Part shown: one piece after another, positions 1-8,890 of the stretch | Layout: each line of letters begins with the position of its first letter | Position numbering within the stretch: position 1 is the stretch's first letter | Origin: Streptomyces sp. HB132 | GTDB taxonomy: Bacteria; Actinomycetota; Actinomycetes; Streptomycetales; Streptomycetaceae | Reading direction: 5' to 3' | Length of the DNA: 64,000 nt | NCBI RefSeq assembly: GCF_016909575.1 | Contig: NZ_JAFBGA010000013.1 | Span: forward strand, 115,739 to 179,738 | Translations under genes and position numbers: made by a program | The notes under the pieces: generated by a model | Told to the model about the DNA's origin: nothing | Databases searched by the model: none | Seen by the model: only the letters and a program-made list of their open reading frames with translations

Positions 1-429
1 ACGACCGCGGAGTCCACGACCGTGCGGTCCACCGCCCCGCTCTCCGGTCTCACCGTCAACATGCGGGACATCTCGGACACGATGCCGACCCTCGCGGCCA
101 TCGCGCCGTTCGCGACGTCGCCGGTACGCATCGAGGACGTCGCGAACACCCGGGTGAAGGAGTGCGACAGGCTGGAGGCCTGCGCCCAGAACCTGCGGAA
201 CATGGGCATCACCGTGCACACGGGTCCCGACTGGATCGAGATCCACCCCGGCACCCCGAGGCCCACCGAGATCGTCACCCACGGCGACCACCGCATCGTG
301 ATGTCGTTCGCCGTCGCCGGCCTGCGTACGCCCGGCACGACGTACGACGACCCCGGCTGCGTACGGAAGACCTTCCCCGGCTTCCACGAGGAGTTCGCGG
401 AGTTCGTGGCGAGGACCGCCGGCCGGTGA
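1..429 (+). CDS. aroA: 3-phosphoshikimate 1-carboxyvinyltransferase (EPSP synthase), C-terminal part
   Basis: The window opens inside this gene; only the last 142 codons are present, read in frame from base 1. EPSP synthase joins shikimate-3-phosphate and phosphoenolpyruvate in the shikimate pathway. Family signatures are visible: RVKECDRL (usually R-x-KESDR), the HGDHRIVMSFAVAG block (usually DHR-x-AM-x-FA-x-AG), and a closing DPGCVRKTFPGF. Cysteine replaces the usual serine in the KES motif, so it may be a divergent paralogue rather than the only copy in the genome. It is followed after 130 bases by dxr on the same strand. Its 5' end is outside the window. Confidence 0.88.
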   Translation, partial: TTAESTTVRSTAPLSGLTVNMRDISDTMPTLAAIAPFATSPVRIEDVANTRVKECDRLEACAQNLRNMGITVHTGPDWIEIHPGTPRPTEIVTHGDHRIVMSFAVAGLRTPGTTYDDPGCVRKTFPGFHEEFAEFVARTAGR

Positions 430-559
430 CGGCGGTGCGCCGTTTCGGGTTACGTCGGCGGCCCACCGGTGCGGGGAAACCGGTGCCGGGCGGGCCGGAG
501 CACGCGCCGACGGGGGAGCGCTGTCGGTGCGCACAGCGGATGCGGCAACAATGGGGGCC

Positions 560-1813
560 ATGAGCGACAGCCCCGCACCCCTCGCCGACCCGCACCTCGT
601 CTTCGACGCGACGGAAGGCCGCCGGGATCTGGTGATCCTCGGCTCCACCGGGTCCATCGGCACCCAGGCCATCGACCTGGTCCTGCGCAACCCCGCCCGC
701 TTCCGCGTCACCGCCCTCTCCGCCGCGGGCGGCAGGGTCGGGCTCCTCGCCGAGCAGGCGCGGCAGCTGCGCGTGCGTACGGTCGCTGTCGCCGACGGGG
801 ACAAGGCGCCGGCCCTGCGCGAGGCGCTGCGCGAGGTCTACGGGGCGGGGAAGCCGCTCCCGGAGATCCTCGCGGGACCCGAGGCGGCCTCGGAGCTCGC
901 GGCGAGCGACTGCCACACCGTTCTGAACGGGATCACCGGCTCCATCGGCCTCGCCCCGACGCTCGCAGCGCTGAAGGCGGGCCGCACGCTCGCCCTGGCG
1001 AACAAGGAGTCGCTGATCGTCGGCGGCCCGCTGGTGAAGGCACTCGCGGCCCCCGGCCAGATCATCCCGGTCGACTCCGAGCACGCCGCGCTCTTCCAGG
1101 CGCTCGCCGCGGGCAAGCGCGCGGACGTCCGCAAGCTCGTGGTGACCGCGTCCGGTGGCCCGTTCCGCGGGCGTACGCGCGCCGAGCTGGCCGACGTGAC
1201 GCGGGAGCAGGCCCTGGCGCACCCGACCTGGGCCATGGGCCCGGTCATCACGGTCAACTCCGCGACCCTGGTCAACAAGGGCCTCGAGGTCATCGAGGCG
1301 CATCTGCTCTACGACATCCCGTTCGACCGGATCGAGGTCGTGGTCCACCCCCAGTCGTACGTTCACTCGATGGTGGAGTTCACCGACGGATCGACCCTCG
1401 CCCAGGCCACCCCGCCCGACATGGGGGGCCCCATCGCCATCGGTCTCGGCTGGCCCGAGCGGGTACCGGACGCGGCCCCCGCCTTCGACTGGACGAAGGC
1501 CTCCAGCTGGGAGTTCTTCCCGCTCGACACCGAGGCGTTCCCGTCCGTCGGGCTCGCCCGGCACGTGGGCACGCTCGGCGGCACCGCACCCGCGGTGTTC
1601 AACGCGGCCAACGAGGAGTGCGTGGACGCATTCCTGGCGGGACGGCTGCCCTTCAACGGAATCATGGATACGGTCACAGCGGTGGTGGCCGAACACGGCG
1701 ACCCCGCCACGGGAACTTCACTGACGGTCGCGGACGTCCTCGAAGCGGAGACCTGGGCCCGGTCCAGGGCCCGCGAACTCTCGGCGGAAGCGACAGCGGA
1801 GGCGCACGCATGA
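560..1813 (+). CDS. dxr: 1-deoxy-D-xylulose 5-phosphate reductoisomerase
   Basis: This enzyme converts 1-deoxyxylulose 5-phosphate to methylerythritol 4-phosphate using NADPH, the committed step of the MEP isoprenoid pathway in the cytoplasm. Seen: the NADPH-binding GSTGSIG near residue 28, NKESL near 148, the metal-site acidic residues of VDSEHAALFQ near 172, and HPQSYVHSMVEF. The chosen ATG gives 417 residues and follows a G-rich stretch; in-frame ATGs at 527 and 551 would add 11 or 3 residues. Its stop overlaps the start of the site-2 protease gene (ATGA), so the two are translationally coupled. ispG, from the same pathway, follows. Confidence 0.95.
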   Translation: MSDSPAPLADPHLVFDATEGRRDLVILGSTGSIGTQAIDLVLRNPARFRVTALSAAGGRVGLLAEQARQLRVRTVAVADGDKAPALREALREVYGAGKPLPEILAGPEAASELAASDCHTVLNGITGSIGLAPTLAALKAGRTLALANKESLIVGGPLVKALAAPGQIIPVDSEHAALFQALAAGKRADVRKLVVTASGGPFRGRTRAELADVTREQALAHPTWAMGPVITVNSATLVNKGLEVIEAHLLYDIPFDRIEVVVHPQSYVHSMVEFTDGSTLAQATPPDMGGPIAIGLGWPERVPDAAPAFDWTKASSWEFFPLDTEAFPSVGLARHVGTLGGTAPAVFNAANEECVDAFLAGRLPFNGIMDTVTAVVAEHGDPATGTSLTVADVLEAETWARSRARELSAEATAEAHA

Positions 1814-3120
1814 GCATGACGACGATCCTGATGACGGTCCTTGGGATCGCCATCTTCGCCGTGGGTCTGCTGTTCTCGATCGCCTGGCACGAACTGGGCC
1901 ACCTGTCGACCGCCAAGCTCTTCGGCATCCGGGTGCCGCAGTACATGGTCGGCTTCGGCCCGACGATCTGGTCGCGCAGGAAGGGCGACACCGAGTACGG
2001 GATCAAGGCCATCCCCGCCGGCGGCTACATCCGCATGATCGGCATGTTCCCCCCGGGGCCCGACGGCCGGCTGGAGGCGCGCTCCACCTCCCCCTGGCGC
2101 GGAATGATCGAGGACGCCAGGTCCGCCGCCTTCGAGGAGCTCCAGCCCGGCGACGAGTCGCGCCTCTTCTACACGCGCAAGCCGTGGAAGCGCGTGATCG
2201 TGATGTTCGCCGGACCCTTCATGAACCTGATCCTGGCCGTCGCGATCTTCATGGGCGTCGCGATGACCTTCGGCTTCCAGACGCAGACCACGGAGGTCGC
2301 GGGCGTCCAGCAGTGCGTGATCGCGCAGAGCGAGAAGCGCGACACCTGCGAGGCGTCCGACCCGGTCTCGCCGGCGAAGGCCGCGGGCCTCCAGGAGGGC
2401 GACACGATCGTCGCCTTCGACGGGCAGAGGATCGACGACTGGGCCACCCTCTCGGACAAGATCCGGCAGACGGTCGGCCCCGCCACCATCACCGTCCGGC
2501 GCGACGGCCGGGAACAGACGCTGAACGCCGTTCTGGAGAAGAACGCCGTGGCCAAGAAGGACGCCGACGGCGAGGTCGTCCCAGGCGAGTACGTCACCGC
2601 CGGCTACCTCGGCTTCGCCGCCAACACGGAGATCCTGCCGCTTTCCTTCGGTGACTCGGTGGTCCGCATGGGCGACATGATCGAGAACGGCGTCGATTCG
2701 ATCATCGCCCTGCCCACCAAGATCCCCGACCTGTGGAACGCGGCCTTCGGCGACGGCGAACGCGCCGACGACTCCCCGGTCGGCGTGGTCGGCGCGGCCC
2801 GGATCGGCGGCGAGGTCATGAACCTCGACATCCCGGCCCAGAACCAGGTCGCGATGATGCTGTTCCTGCTGGCCGGGTTCAACCTCTCGCTGTTCCTGTT
2901 CAACATGCTGCCCCTGCTCCCGCTGGACGGCGGGCACATCGCGGGTGCGCTCTGGGAGGCCCTGCGCCGCAATGTGGCCAAGGTCTTCCGACGGCCCGAC
3001 CCCGGCCCGTTCGACGTGGCGAAGCTCATGCCCGTCGCCTACGTGGTCGCCGGGATCTTCATCTGCTTCACGCTGCTGGTGCTGGTCGCCGACATCGTGA
3101 ACCCCGTGAAGATCACCTGA
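1810..3120 (+). CDS. rseP: Site-2 (RseP-type) intramembrane zinc metalloprotease with PDZ domain
   Basis: Membrane-embedded protease of the M50 family, which cleaves transmembrane substrates such as anti-sigma factors. Seen: HELGH zinc-binding motif at residues 27-31 inside the first membrane segment, a membrane segment near residue 135 (GPFMNLILAVAIF), a PDZ-like region around SPAKAAGLQEGD (about residue 187), and the third-ligand motif LPLDGGHIAG near residue 373, followed by a last membrane helix. It is 436 residues, normal for the family. It starts within the dxr stop codon (ATGA overlap). The substrate cannot be told from the sequence. Confidence 0.93.
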   Translation: MSMTTILMTVLGIAIFAVGLLFSIAWHELGHLSTAKLFGIRVPQYMVGFGPTIWSRRKGDTEYGIKAIPAGGYIRMIGMFPPGPDGRLEARSTSPWRGMIEDARSAAFEELQPGDESRLFYTRKPWKRVIVMFAGPFMNLILAVAIFMGVAMTFGFQTQTTEVAGVQQCVIAQSEKRDTCEASDPVSPAKAAGLQEGDTIVAFDGQRIDDWATLSDKIRQTVGPATITVRRDGREQTLNAVLEKNAVAKKDADGEVVPGEYVTAGYLGFAANTEILPLSFGDSVVRMGDMIENGVDSIIALPTKIPDLWNAAFGDGERADDSPVGVVGAARIGGEVMNLDIPAQNQVAMMLFLLAGFNLSLFLFNMLPLLPLDGGHIAGALWEALRRNVAKVFRRPDPGPFDVAKLMPVAYVVAGIFICFTLLVLVADIVNPVKIT

Positions 3121-3126
3121 CGCGTT

Positions 3127-3176
3127 CGCCCGCCCATGGGCGGGCGGCCGGACTTCCAGATGGTGTCCGCCCGCCC
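3127..3176 (+). terminator. Overlapping hairpins after the protease gene
   Basis: Two stems share sequence: a perfect 20-base palindrome at 3127-3146 centred on AT, and a stem pairing GGGCGGGCGG at 3138-3147 plus GGAC with GTCCGCCCGCCC at 3165-3176. They cannot form together. They lie just after the protease stop and before ispG, so termination between the two is the simplest reading. Confidence 0.5.
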
Positions 3177-3302
3177 GCCCCCGGGCGGTTCGACGGCACG
3201 GGTGCGCCCCGTCGGCCTCCGGTGCCGTAACCTCGAAGCCCGGAGCCCGCTGTTCTCGGGACCACGATCCAGACTCATCCACACCTTGGGGATGCTCAGC
3301 GC

Positions 3303-4460
3303 ATGACTGCGATTTCTCTCGGAATGCCGGACGTTCCGACCAAGCTCGCCGACCGACGGGTCAGCCGCCAGATCCAGGTCGGATCGGTGGCGGTCGGTGG
3401 GGACGCACCGGTGTCGGTGCAGTCGATGACGACGACGCGTACGTCGGACATCGGTGCGACGCTCCAGCAGATCGCGGAGCTGACGGCCTCCGGCTGCCAG
3501 ATCGTGCGGGTCGCGTGTCCCACGCAGGACGACGCGGACGCCCTGGCGACCATCGCGAGGAAGTCGCAGATCCCGGTGATCGCCGACATCCACTTCCAGC
3601 CGAAGTACGTCTTCGCGGCGATCGACGCCGGCTGTGCGGCGGTCCGGGTGAACCCGGGCAACATCAAGCAGTTCGACGACAAGGTCAAGGAGATCGCCAA
3701 GGCCGCCGGAGACGCGGGCACCCCGATCCGCATCGGTGTGAACGCGGGCTCGCTGGACGCGCGACTGCTGAAGAAGTACGGCAAGGCGACGCCTGAGGCC
3801 CTCGTGGAGTCGGCGCTGTGGGAGGCGTCGCTGTTCGAGGAGCACGGCTTCCGCGACATCAAGATCTCGGTCAAGCACAACGACCCGGTCGTCATGGTGA
3901 ACGCCTACCGCCAGCTGGCGGCGCAGAGCGACTACCCGCTGCACCTGGGTGTGACGGAGGCGGGCCCGGCGTTCCAGGGGACGATCAAGTCCGCGGTGGC
4001 GTTCGGCGCACTGCTCTCGGAGGGCATCGGGGACACGATCCGGGTGTCGCTGTCCGCGCCTCCCGCCGAGGAGGTCAAGGTCGGGCTGCAGATCCTCGAG
4101 GCGCTGAACCTCAAGCAGCGGCGGCTGGAGATCGTGTCGTGCCCGTCGTGCGGGCGTGCGCAGGTCGACGTGTACAAGCTCGCGGACCAGGTGAGTGCCG
4201 GCCTGGAGGGCATGGAGGTCCCGCTGCGCGTCGCGGTCATGGGCTGTGTCGTGAACGGCCCGGGTGAGGCCCGCGAGGCCGACCTGGGTGTGGCGTCGGG
4301 GAACGGCAAGGGGCAGATCTTCGTGAAGGGCGAGGTCATCAAGACCGTCCCGGAGTCGAAGATCGTGGAGACCCTCATCGAGGAAGCCATGAAGATCGCG
4401 GAGCAGATGGAGAAGGACGGGATCGCCTCGGGCGACCCGCAGATCTCCGTCGCCGGCTGA
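3303..4460 (+). CDS. ispG: 4-hydroxy-3-methylbut-2-en-1-yl diphosphate synthase (IspG/GcpE)
   Basis: Iron-sulfur enzyme that converts methylerythritol cyclodiphosphate to HMBPP, the penultimate step of the MEP pathway. Seen: 385 residues of the short bacterial form, N-terminal TIM-barrel blocks such as VQSMTTTRT and RVNPGNIK, and the three cluster cysteines C280 and C283 (SCPSCGR) and C315 (VMGCVVNGPGEA). It follows dxr and the site-2 protease by 182 bases and probably has its own promoter because hairpins separate them. A terminator-like hairpin follows. Confidence 0.96.
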   Translation: MTAISLGMPDVPTKLADRRVSRQIQVGSVAVGGDAPVSVQSMTTTRTSDIGATLQQIAELTASGCQIVRVACPTQDDADALATIARKSQIPVIADIHFQPKYVFAAIDAGCAAVRVNPGNIKQFDDKVKEIAKAAGDAGTPIRIGVNAGSLDARLLKKYGKATPEALVESALWEASLFEEHGFRDIKISVKHNDPVVMVNAYRQLAAQSDYPLHLGVTEAGPAFQGTIKSAVAFGALLSEGIGDTIRVSLSAPPAEEVKVGLQILEALNLKQRRLEIVSCPSCGRAQVDVYKLADQVSAGLEGMEVPLRVAVMGCVVNGPGEAREADLGVASGNGKGQIFVKGEVIKTVPESKIVETLIEEAMKIAEQMEKDGIASGDPQISVAG

Positions 4461-4476
4461 CCGACCCGGTCCCTCC

Positions 4477-4506
4477 GTGCCCCGCAGGCCCCGTCCTGCG
4501 GGGCAC
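4477..4506 (+). terminator. Hairpin terminator after ispG
   Basis: A perfect 12-base-pair stem (GTGCCCCGCAGG with its complement) around a 6-base loop begins 16 bases after the ispG stop. There is no U-run, as is usual in Streptomyces. Confidence 0.75.
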
Positions 4507-4606
4507 AGGCGTTTTCCCGGGCCTGCGGACCTCCCGCGCGGGGCGGCACCCCACAGCCTTCGCGGGTACAGTGCGGACATCAAGTAGACCGTTTGGTGAG
4601 GCCCCA

Positions 4607-5452
4607 GTGTTGACGCAGACCACTACCCGGGTCCTCGACCCCGGTGAGCTCCCCGCCGCGCTCGCCATCCTCGAGAGCGAACCCGTGGAGAACGCGTTCG
4701 TCACCTCACGCGTCCAGATCGCCGGACTCGATCCCTGGCGCCTCGGCGGCGAGATGTGGGGCTGGTACGCCGACGGCCGGCTGCGCTCCCTCTGCTACTC
4801 CGGGGCCAACCTGGTGCCCATCTGCGCCACCCCCGAGGCCGTCAGGGCCTTCGCCGACCGCGCCCGGCGGGCGGGCCGCCGCTGCTCCTCGATCGTCGGC
4901 CCCGCAGGCCCCACGGCCCAGCTGTGGCGCCTCCTCGAACCGAGCTGGGGTCCCGCCCGTGAGGTCCGGCCCAACCAGCCGCTGATGGTGACCGAGCGGA
5001 CCTCGGCGGAAGTGGCCCCCGACCCGCTCGTACGCAGGGTCCGCAAGGAGGAGATGGACGTCCTCATGCCGGCCTGCGTGGCCATGTTCACCGAGGAGGT
5101 CGGCATCTCCCCGCTGGCCGGCGACGGCGGGCTCCTCTACCAGGCACGGGTCGCCGAACTGATCACCTCCCGCCGGTCCTTCGCGCGCATAGAGGACGGC
5201 AAGGTCCTCTTCAAGGCGGAGATCGGAGCGGCCACCTCCCACGCCTGCCAGATCCAGGGCGTCTGGGTCGCCCCCGAGGCCCGGGGCCAGGGCCTCTCCG
5301 AGGCGGGTATGGCCGCTGTCCTGCGTTACGCGCTCAGCGACGTGGCGCCGATCGTCAGCCTGTACGTGAACGACTACAACACCGCCGCACGCAGGGCGTA
5401 CAGCCGCGTCGGCTTCCGTGAGACGGGCGCGTTCATGAGCGTGCTGTTCTGA
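4607..5452 (+). CDS. GNAT family N-acetyltransferase with N-terminal DUF4081-type domain
   Basis: A 281-residue two-part protein. The N-terminal half (VLDPGELPAALAIL ... DPWRLGGEMWGWY) resembles the DUF4081 domain found before some actinobacterial acetyltransferases. The C-terminal half has the GNAT acetyl-CoA signature, IQGVWVAPEARGQGLS, then SLYVNDYNTAARRAYSRVGF. I chose GTG 4607 because a GGTGAGG ribosome-binding sequence sits 6 bases upstream; an in-frame GTG at 4571 would add 12 residues without such a site. The substrate is unknown. A second, unrelated-looking GNAT gene follows within 30 bases. Confidence 0.85.
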   Translation: MLTQTTTRVLDPGELPAALAILESEPVENAFVTSRVQIAGLDPWRLGGEMWGWYADGRLRSLCYSGANLVPICATPEAVRAFADRARRAGRRCSSIVGPAGPTAQLWRLLEPSWGPAREVRPNQPLMVTERTSAEVAPDPLVRRVRKEEMDVLMPACVAMFTEEVGISPLAGDGGLLYQARVAELITSRRSFARIEDGKVLFKAEIGAATSHACQIQGVWVAPEARGQGLSEAGMAAVLRYALSDVAPIVSLYVNDYNTAARRAYSRVGFRETGAFMSVLF

Positions 5453-5481
5453 CCCGGCGGGCGGCCAGTAGGGTTCCCCGC

Positions 5482-6057
5482 ATGGCAGCAGCAACGCCCG
5501 CGTCCCCCTGGGGCTCCGGGTCCCCCGACATCGTGGTCGGACCGCTCGACCTCGCCGCCCGCGTCGACGAGGCCCTCGCCGTGCAGGCCCTCGCCTTCGG
5601 TCTCGGCCGGGACGAGATCGAGGTACGCCGCCATATCGTGCTCCGGCACCTCGACCACCCGCAGGCCCGCGCCCTCGGCGCCACCGCCGCGGACGGACGG
5701 CTCGTCGGATTCGTCTACGGTCTGCCGAACGACCGGGCGCACTGGTGGTCCACCGTCGTCGAACCGTACCTGCGCGCCACGGGATCCGACGACTGGCTCG
5801 ACGGCTCCTTCGTGATCACCGAGCTGCACGTCCACCCCGACTTCCAGCAACGCGGCATCGGCCGCAGCCTGATCACCACCATCACGGACGCCGTGGACCT
5901 GCCCCGCTCGATCCTCTCCGCGATCGACACCGAGAGCCCCGCCCGCGGCCTCTACCGCGCCCTGGGCTACCAGGACCTGGCCAGGCAGGTGCTCTTCCCG
6001 AGCGCGCCCAAGCCGTACGCGGTGATGGGCGCGCCCCTCCCGCTGCGCCGCGGCTGA
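5482..6057 (+). CDS. GNAT family N-acetyltransferase
   Basis: A 191-residue protein with a single GNAT fold. The acetyl-CoA binding segment is visible as ITELHVHPDFQQRGIGRSL (the Q-x-x-G-x-G/A motif), followed by the fourth-strand region ESPARGLYRALGYQ that typifies the family. The start ATG follows AGTAGGG at a workable distance. It lies 29 bases after the previous acetyltransferase and 72 bases before proS, so the three may be co-transcribed. The substrate cannot be inferred. Confidence 0.86.
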   Translation: MAAATPASPWGSGSPDIVVGPLDLAARVDEALAVQALAFGLGRDEIEVRRHIVLRHLDHPQARALGATAADGRLVGFVYGLPNDRAHWWSTVVEPYLRATGSDDWLDGSFVITELHVHPDFQQRGIGRSLITTITDAVDLPRSILSAIDTESPARGLYRALGYQDLARQVLFPSAPKPYAVMGAPLPLRRG

Positions 6058-6129
6058 CGAATCGATTTCCGCCCGCGCGGGCCCCCCGGCTAACCTCGGG
6101 CTCACCACCCTTGCGAGCAGGAGTTCATC

Positions 6130-7833
6130 ATGGCCCAGGTCCAGCGCATGTCCCGATTGATGATCAAGACACTGCGCGACGACCCGGCGGACGCCGAGAC
6201 GCTCAACCACAAGCTCCTCGTCCGCGCCGGTTACGTCCGCCGCACCGCGGCCGGCATCTGGTCGTGGCTGCCGCTCGGCAAGAAGGTCCTGGAGAACGTC
6301 ACCCGCGTCGTCCGCGAGGAGATGGACGCCATCGGCGGCCAGGAGGTCCTGCTCCCCGCGCTGCTCCCCAAGGAGGCGTACGAGGCGAGCGGCCGGTACG
6401 ACGAGTACGGCGACCTGCTGTTCAGGCTCCAGGACCGCAAGGGCGCCGACTACCTCCTCGGCCCCACCCACGAGGAGATCTTCACCCAGGTCGTCAAGGA
6501 CATGTGCTCGTCCTACAAGGACCTGCCCGTGATCCTCTACCAGATCCAGACCAAGTACCGCGACGAGGCCCGCCCCCGCGCCGGTGTGCTGCGCGGCCGC
6601 GAGTTCCAGATGAAGGACTCGTACTCCTTCGACACCACCGACGAGGGCCTGGCCGAGGCGTACCGGCTGCACCGCGCCGCCTACATCCGGATCTTCGAGC
6701 GCCTCGGCCTCGACCACCGCATCGTCTCTGCCGTCTCCGGGGCCATGGGCGGCTCCGCCTCCGAGGAGTTCCTCGCCCCCGCGCCCGCCGGCGAGGACAC
6801 CTTCGTCGACTGCCCGAACTGCGACTACGCCGCCAACACCGAGGCGGTGACGTACAAGGTCACGTCCGTCGCCGACGCCTCCGCGGCCGGCGCCGTCGAG
6901 GAGCTGGACACCCCCGACACCCCGACGATCGAGTCCCTCGCCGCCCACCTCGGCGTCCCGGCCTCGGCCACCCTGAAGAACCTGTTGGTCAAGGTCGACG
7001 GCGAGATCGTCGCCGTGGGCGTGCCCGGAGACCGCGAGGTCGACCTCGGCAAGCTCGGCGAGCACCTCGCCCCCGCCGTCGTCGAACTCGTCACCGCCGA
7101 GGACTTCGTGGGCCGCCCCGACCTGGTGCGCGGTTACGTCGGCCCGCAGGGCCTGGAGAAGGTCCGCTACATCGCCGACCCCCGCGTCGCCGCGGGAACC
7201 GCCTGGATCACGGGCGCCAACAAGGAGGGCGTGCACGCGAAGAACGTCGTCGCGGGCCGCGACTTCGAGGTCGACGACCACTTCGACGTCGTCGTCGTCG
7301 AGGCCGGGGACCCCTGCCCCAACTGCGGCGCAGGCCTCCAGGTGGACCGCGCCATCGAGATCGGCCACATCTTCCAGCTCGGCCGCAAGTACGCCGACAT
7401 CTTCTCCCTCGACGTCCTGGGCCAGCAGGGCAAGCCGGTCCGCGTCACGATGGGCTCGTACGGCATCGGCGTCTCCCGCGCGGTGGCCGCCCTCGCCGAG
7501 CAGACCGCCGACGACAAGGGCCTGTGCTGGCCCCGTGAGATCGCCCCTGCCGACGTGCACGTCGTCGCCGCGGGCAAGGCGCTCCAGACCGAGCTGGCCC
7601 TGGACGTCTCCGAGAAGCTCAACGCCGCCGGGCTGCGCGTCCTGGTCGACGACCGCGCGGGTGTCTCGCCCGGCGTGAAGTTCACCGACTCCGAGCTCAT
7701 CGGCGTCCCGAAGATCCTGGTCGCCGGGCGCCGCTCGGCCGAAGGCGTCCTGGAACTGAAGGACCGCCGCACGGGCGAGCGCGAGGAGCTCACCGTCGAC
7801 GAGGCGATCGCACGCCTGACCGACCAGGGCTGA
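6130..7833 (+). CDS. proS: Prolyl-tRNA synthetase, bacterial type with editing insertion
   Basis: Class II aminoacyl-tRNA synthetase that charges tRNA-Pro. Seen: class II motif 2 region (RAGVLRGREFQMKDSYSFD), motif 3 (GSYGIGVSRAVAALAEQ), an inserted YbaK-like editing domain at about residues 235-390 between them, and a C-terminal anticodon-binding domain. Its 567 residues match the long bacterial form. CPNC pairs near residues 227 and 395 flank the insertion. The start ATG follows CAGGAG at 6118-6123. A long bidirectional hairpin follows. Confidence 0.97.
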   Translation: MAQVQRMSRLMIKTLRDDPADAETLNHKLLVRAGYVRRTAAGIWSWLPLGKKVLENVTRVVREEMDAIGGQEVLLPALLPKEAYEASGRYDEYGDLLFRLQDRKGADYLLGPTHEEIFTQVVKDMCSSYKDLPVILYQIQTKYRDEARPRAGVLRGREFQMKDSYSFDTTDEGLAEAYRLHRAAYIRIFERLGLDHRIVSAVSGAMGGSASEEFLAPAPAGEDTFVDCPNCDYAANTEAVTYKVTSVADASAAGAVEELDTPDTPTIESLAAHLGVPASATLKNLLVKVDGEIVAVGVPGDREVDLGKLGEHLAPAVVELVTAEDFVGRPDLVRGYVGPQGLEKVRYIADPRVAAGTAWITGANKEGVHAKNVVAGRDFEVDDHFDVVVVEAGDPCPNCGAGLQVDRAIEIGHIFQLGRKYADIFSLDVLGQQGKPVRVTMGSYGIGVSRAVAALAEQTADDKGLCWPREIAPADVHVVAAGKALQTELALDVSEKLNAAGLRVLVDDRAGVSPGVKFTDSELIGVPKILVAGRRSAEGVLELKDRRTGEREELTVDEAIARLTDQG

Positions 7834-7863
7834 TCCCTCCGGACAACGCAGATGTCCTTCCGG

Positions 7864-7906
7864 ACACGCAGAGGGCCCCGCGCGCCGCGCGGGGCCCTCT
7901 GCGTGT
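7864..7906. terminator. Bidirectional hairpin between proS and the convergent kinase-like gene
   Basis: A 17-base-pair perfect stem (7867-7883 with 7887-7903) around a 3-base loop, extended by three more pairs at the base. It sits in the 76 bases between the two converging stop codons, so it can terminate both transcripts. Confidence 0.88.
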
Positions 7907-7909
7907 GCC

Positions 7910-8824
7910 CTACAGCCAGCCCGCGAACTCGAGGGACAGCTCGCCGTCCTGCGTGCGCCCCGCCGTCAGCGCGCGGGTGCCGGACTCGACCGCCCGGAAC
8001 AGCGTCCAGCCGCGCAGCCGCGCCTGGTCGACCTCCAGCGAGTCGGCGAGCTTCTTGACCCGCCGCCGGGCCGTGGCGGCACCTCCGGGAGAGGCCACCA
8101 GGTCCTCGACCCGGTCACGCACCAGCCGCGCCAGGTCGTACGCCCGCTCCCCGGTCAGCGGCTCGGGGCCGACCGCCAGCCACGGCGCGCGCTCACCCGA
8201 CAGGACCTTGCTCTGCCGGAAGTTGCCGTGCAGCAGGAGGAGTTCGGGGGAGTCCAGGACCAGCTCCTCGCGGGCCGCGAGGGCGGCCGAGACGAGCGGT
8301 TCGAGTTCGGGGTCCCGTTCCGCGGCGGCGCGCATGGCCTCCGACTGCCCGGCGGTGCGCTCCGCGACGGTCTCGAAGGCGTGGCCGGCCGGCGGCTCGA
8401 CCCACAGCCGCCGCACCGTGCCGGCGGCCTCGAGCAGCGCCTTCGCCTCGGGGAGGGAGCGCAAGGACATCTCGTGGTGGAGCCGTTCCAGCAGGACGGC
8501 CTCCTCGGGCACCGCGCCGTCCGGAGCGGTCAGGAGCTCCACCGCGCCCCAGCCGTTCCAGTGGGCCAGCGCCGCCCGCTCGAGCGCGGGAGCAGCCCCG
8601 GGAGGCGCGATCTTCAGCACGGCGGGGCTGCCGTCCGCCCGGCGGACCAGGAGGACCAGGCTGCTGCGCCCGCCGGGGGCGCACACCCGGTCGAGGGAGA
8701 CCGAGTGCGCGGACAGCGCGTCGTCGGTGAGTGCGGGGAGCCGCCCCAGCCAGTCGGCGGCGGCCGTGTCCCCGTACGTCTCGCCGAGCGCTCGCACCAG
8801 ACGCTGCGGCGGTTCGAAACCCAT
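7910..8824 (-). CDS. Aminoglycoside-phosphotransferase-fold protein, catalytic residues missing
   Basis: A 304-residue protein with the overall layout of the aminoglycoside/hydroxyurea phosphotransferase (APH6/Hur) family: an N-lobe with SSLVLLVRRADGSPAVLKI, then LERLHHEM, then a C-lobe with AYDLARLVRDR. The catalytic loop that should read H-G-D-x-x-x-x-N reads HGNFRQSK (Asp to Asn, Asn to Lys), and the metal-binding aspartate of the later IDP motif is glycine (AVGPEP). I therefore infer a non-catalytic relative, possibly a binding or regulatory protein, rather than a resistance enzyme. It is the first of three minus-strand genes read away from rimP. Confidence 0.75.
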   Translation of the reverse strand: MGFEPPQRLVRALGETYGDTAAADWLGRLPALTDDALSAHSVSLDRVCAPGGRSSLVLLVRRADGSPAVLKIAPPGAAPALERAALAHWNGWGAVELLTAPDGAVPEEAVLLERLHHEMSLRSLPEAKALLEAAGTVRRLWVEPPAGHAFETVAERTAGQSEAMRAAAERDPELEPLVSAALAAREELVLDSPELLLLHGNFRQSKVLSGERAPWLAVGPEPLTGERAYDLARLVRDRVEDLVASPGGAATARRRVKKLADSLEVDQARLRGWTLFRAVESGTRALTAGRTQDGELSLEFAGWL

Positions 8825-8890
8825 ACGTGCCTTGTTCCCTTTCGGAGCGTGGTCGGCTGCGGCGTGCTCGGCCGCAGCGCGCTCGGTTGC

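Noticed and set aside
7910..8824. Calling this gene an aminoglycoside resistance kinase.
   Set aside because: The catalytic Asp, the metal-binding Asn and the IDP aspartate are all replaced, so a resistance enzyme label is not supported.
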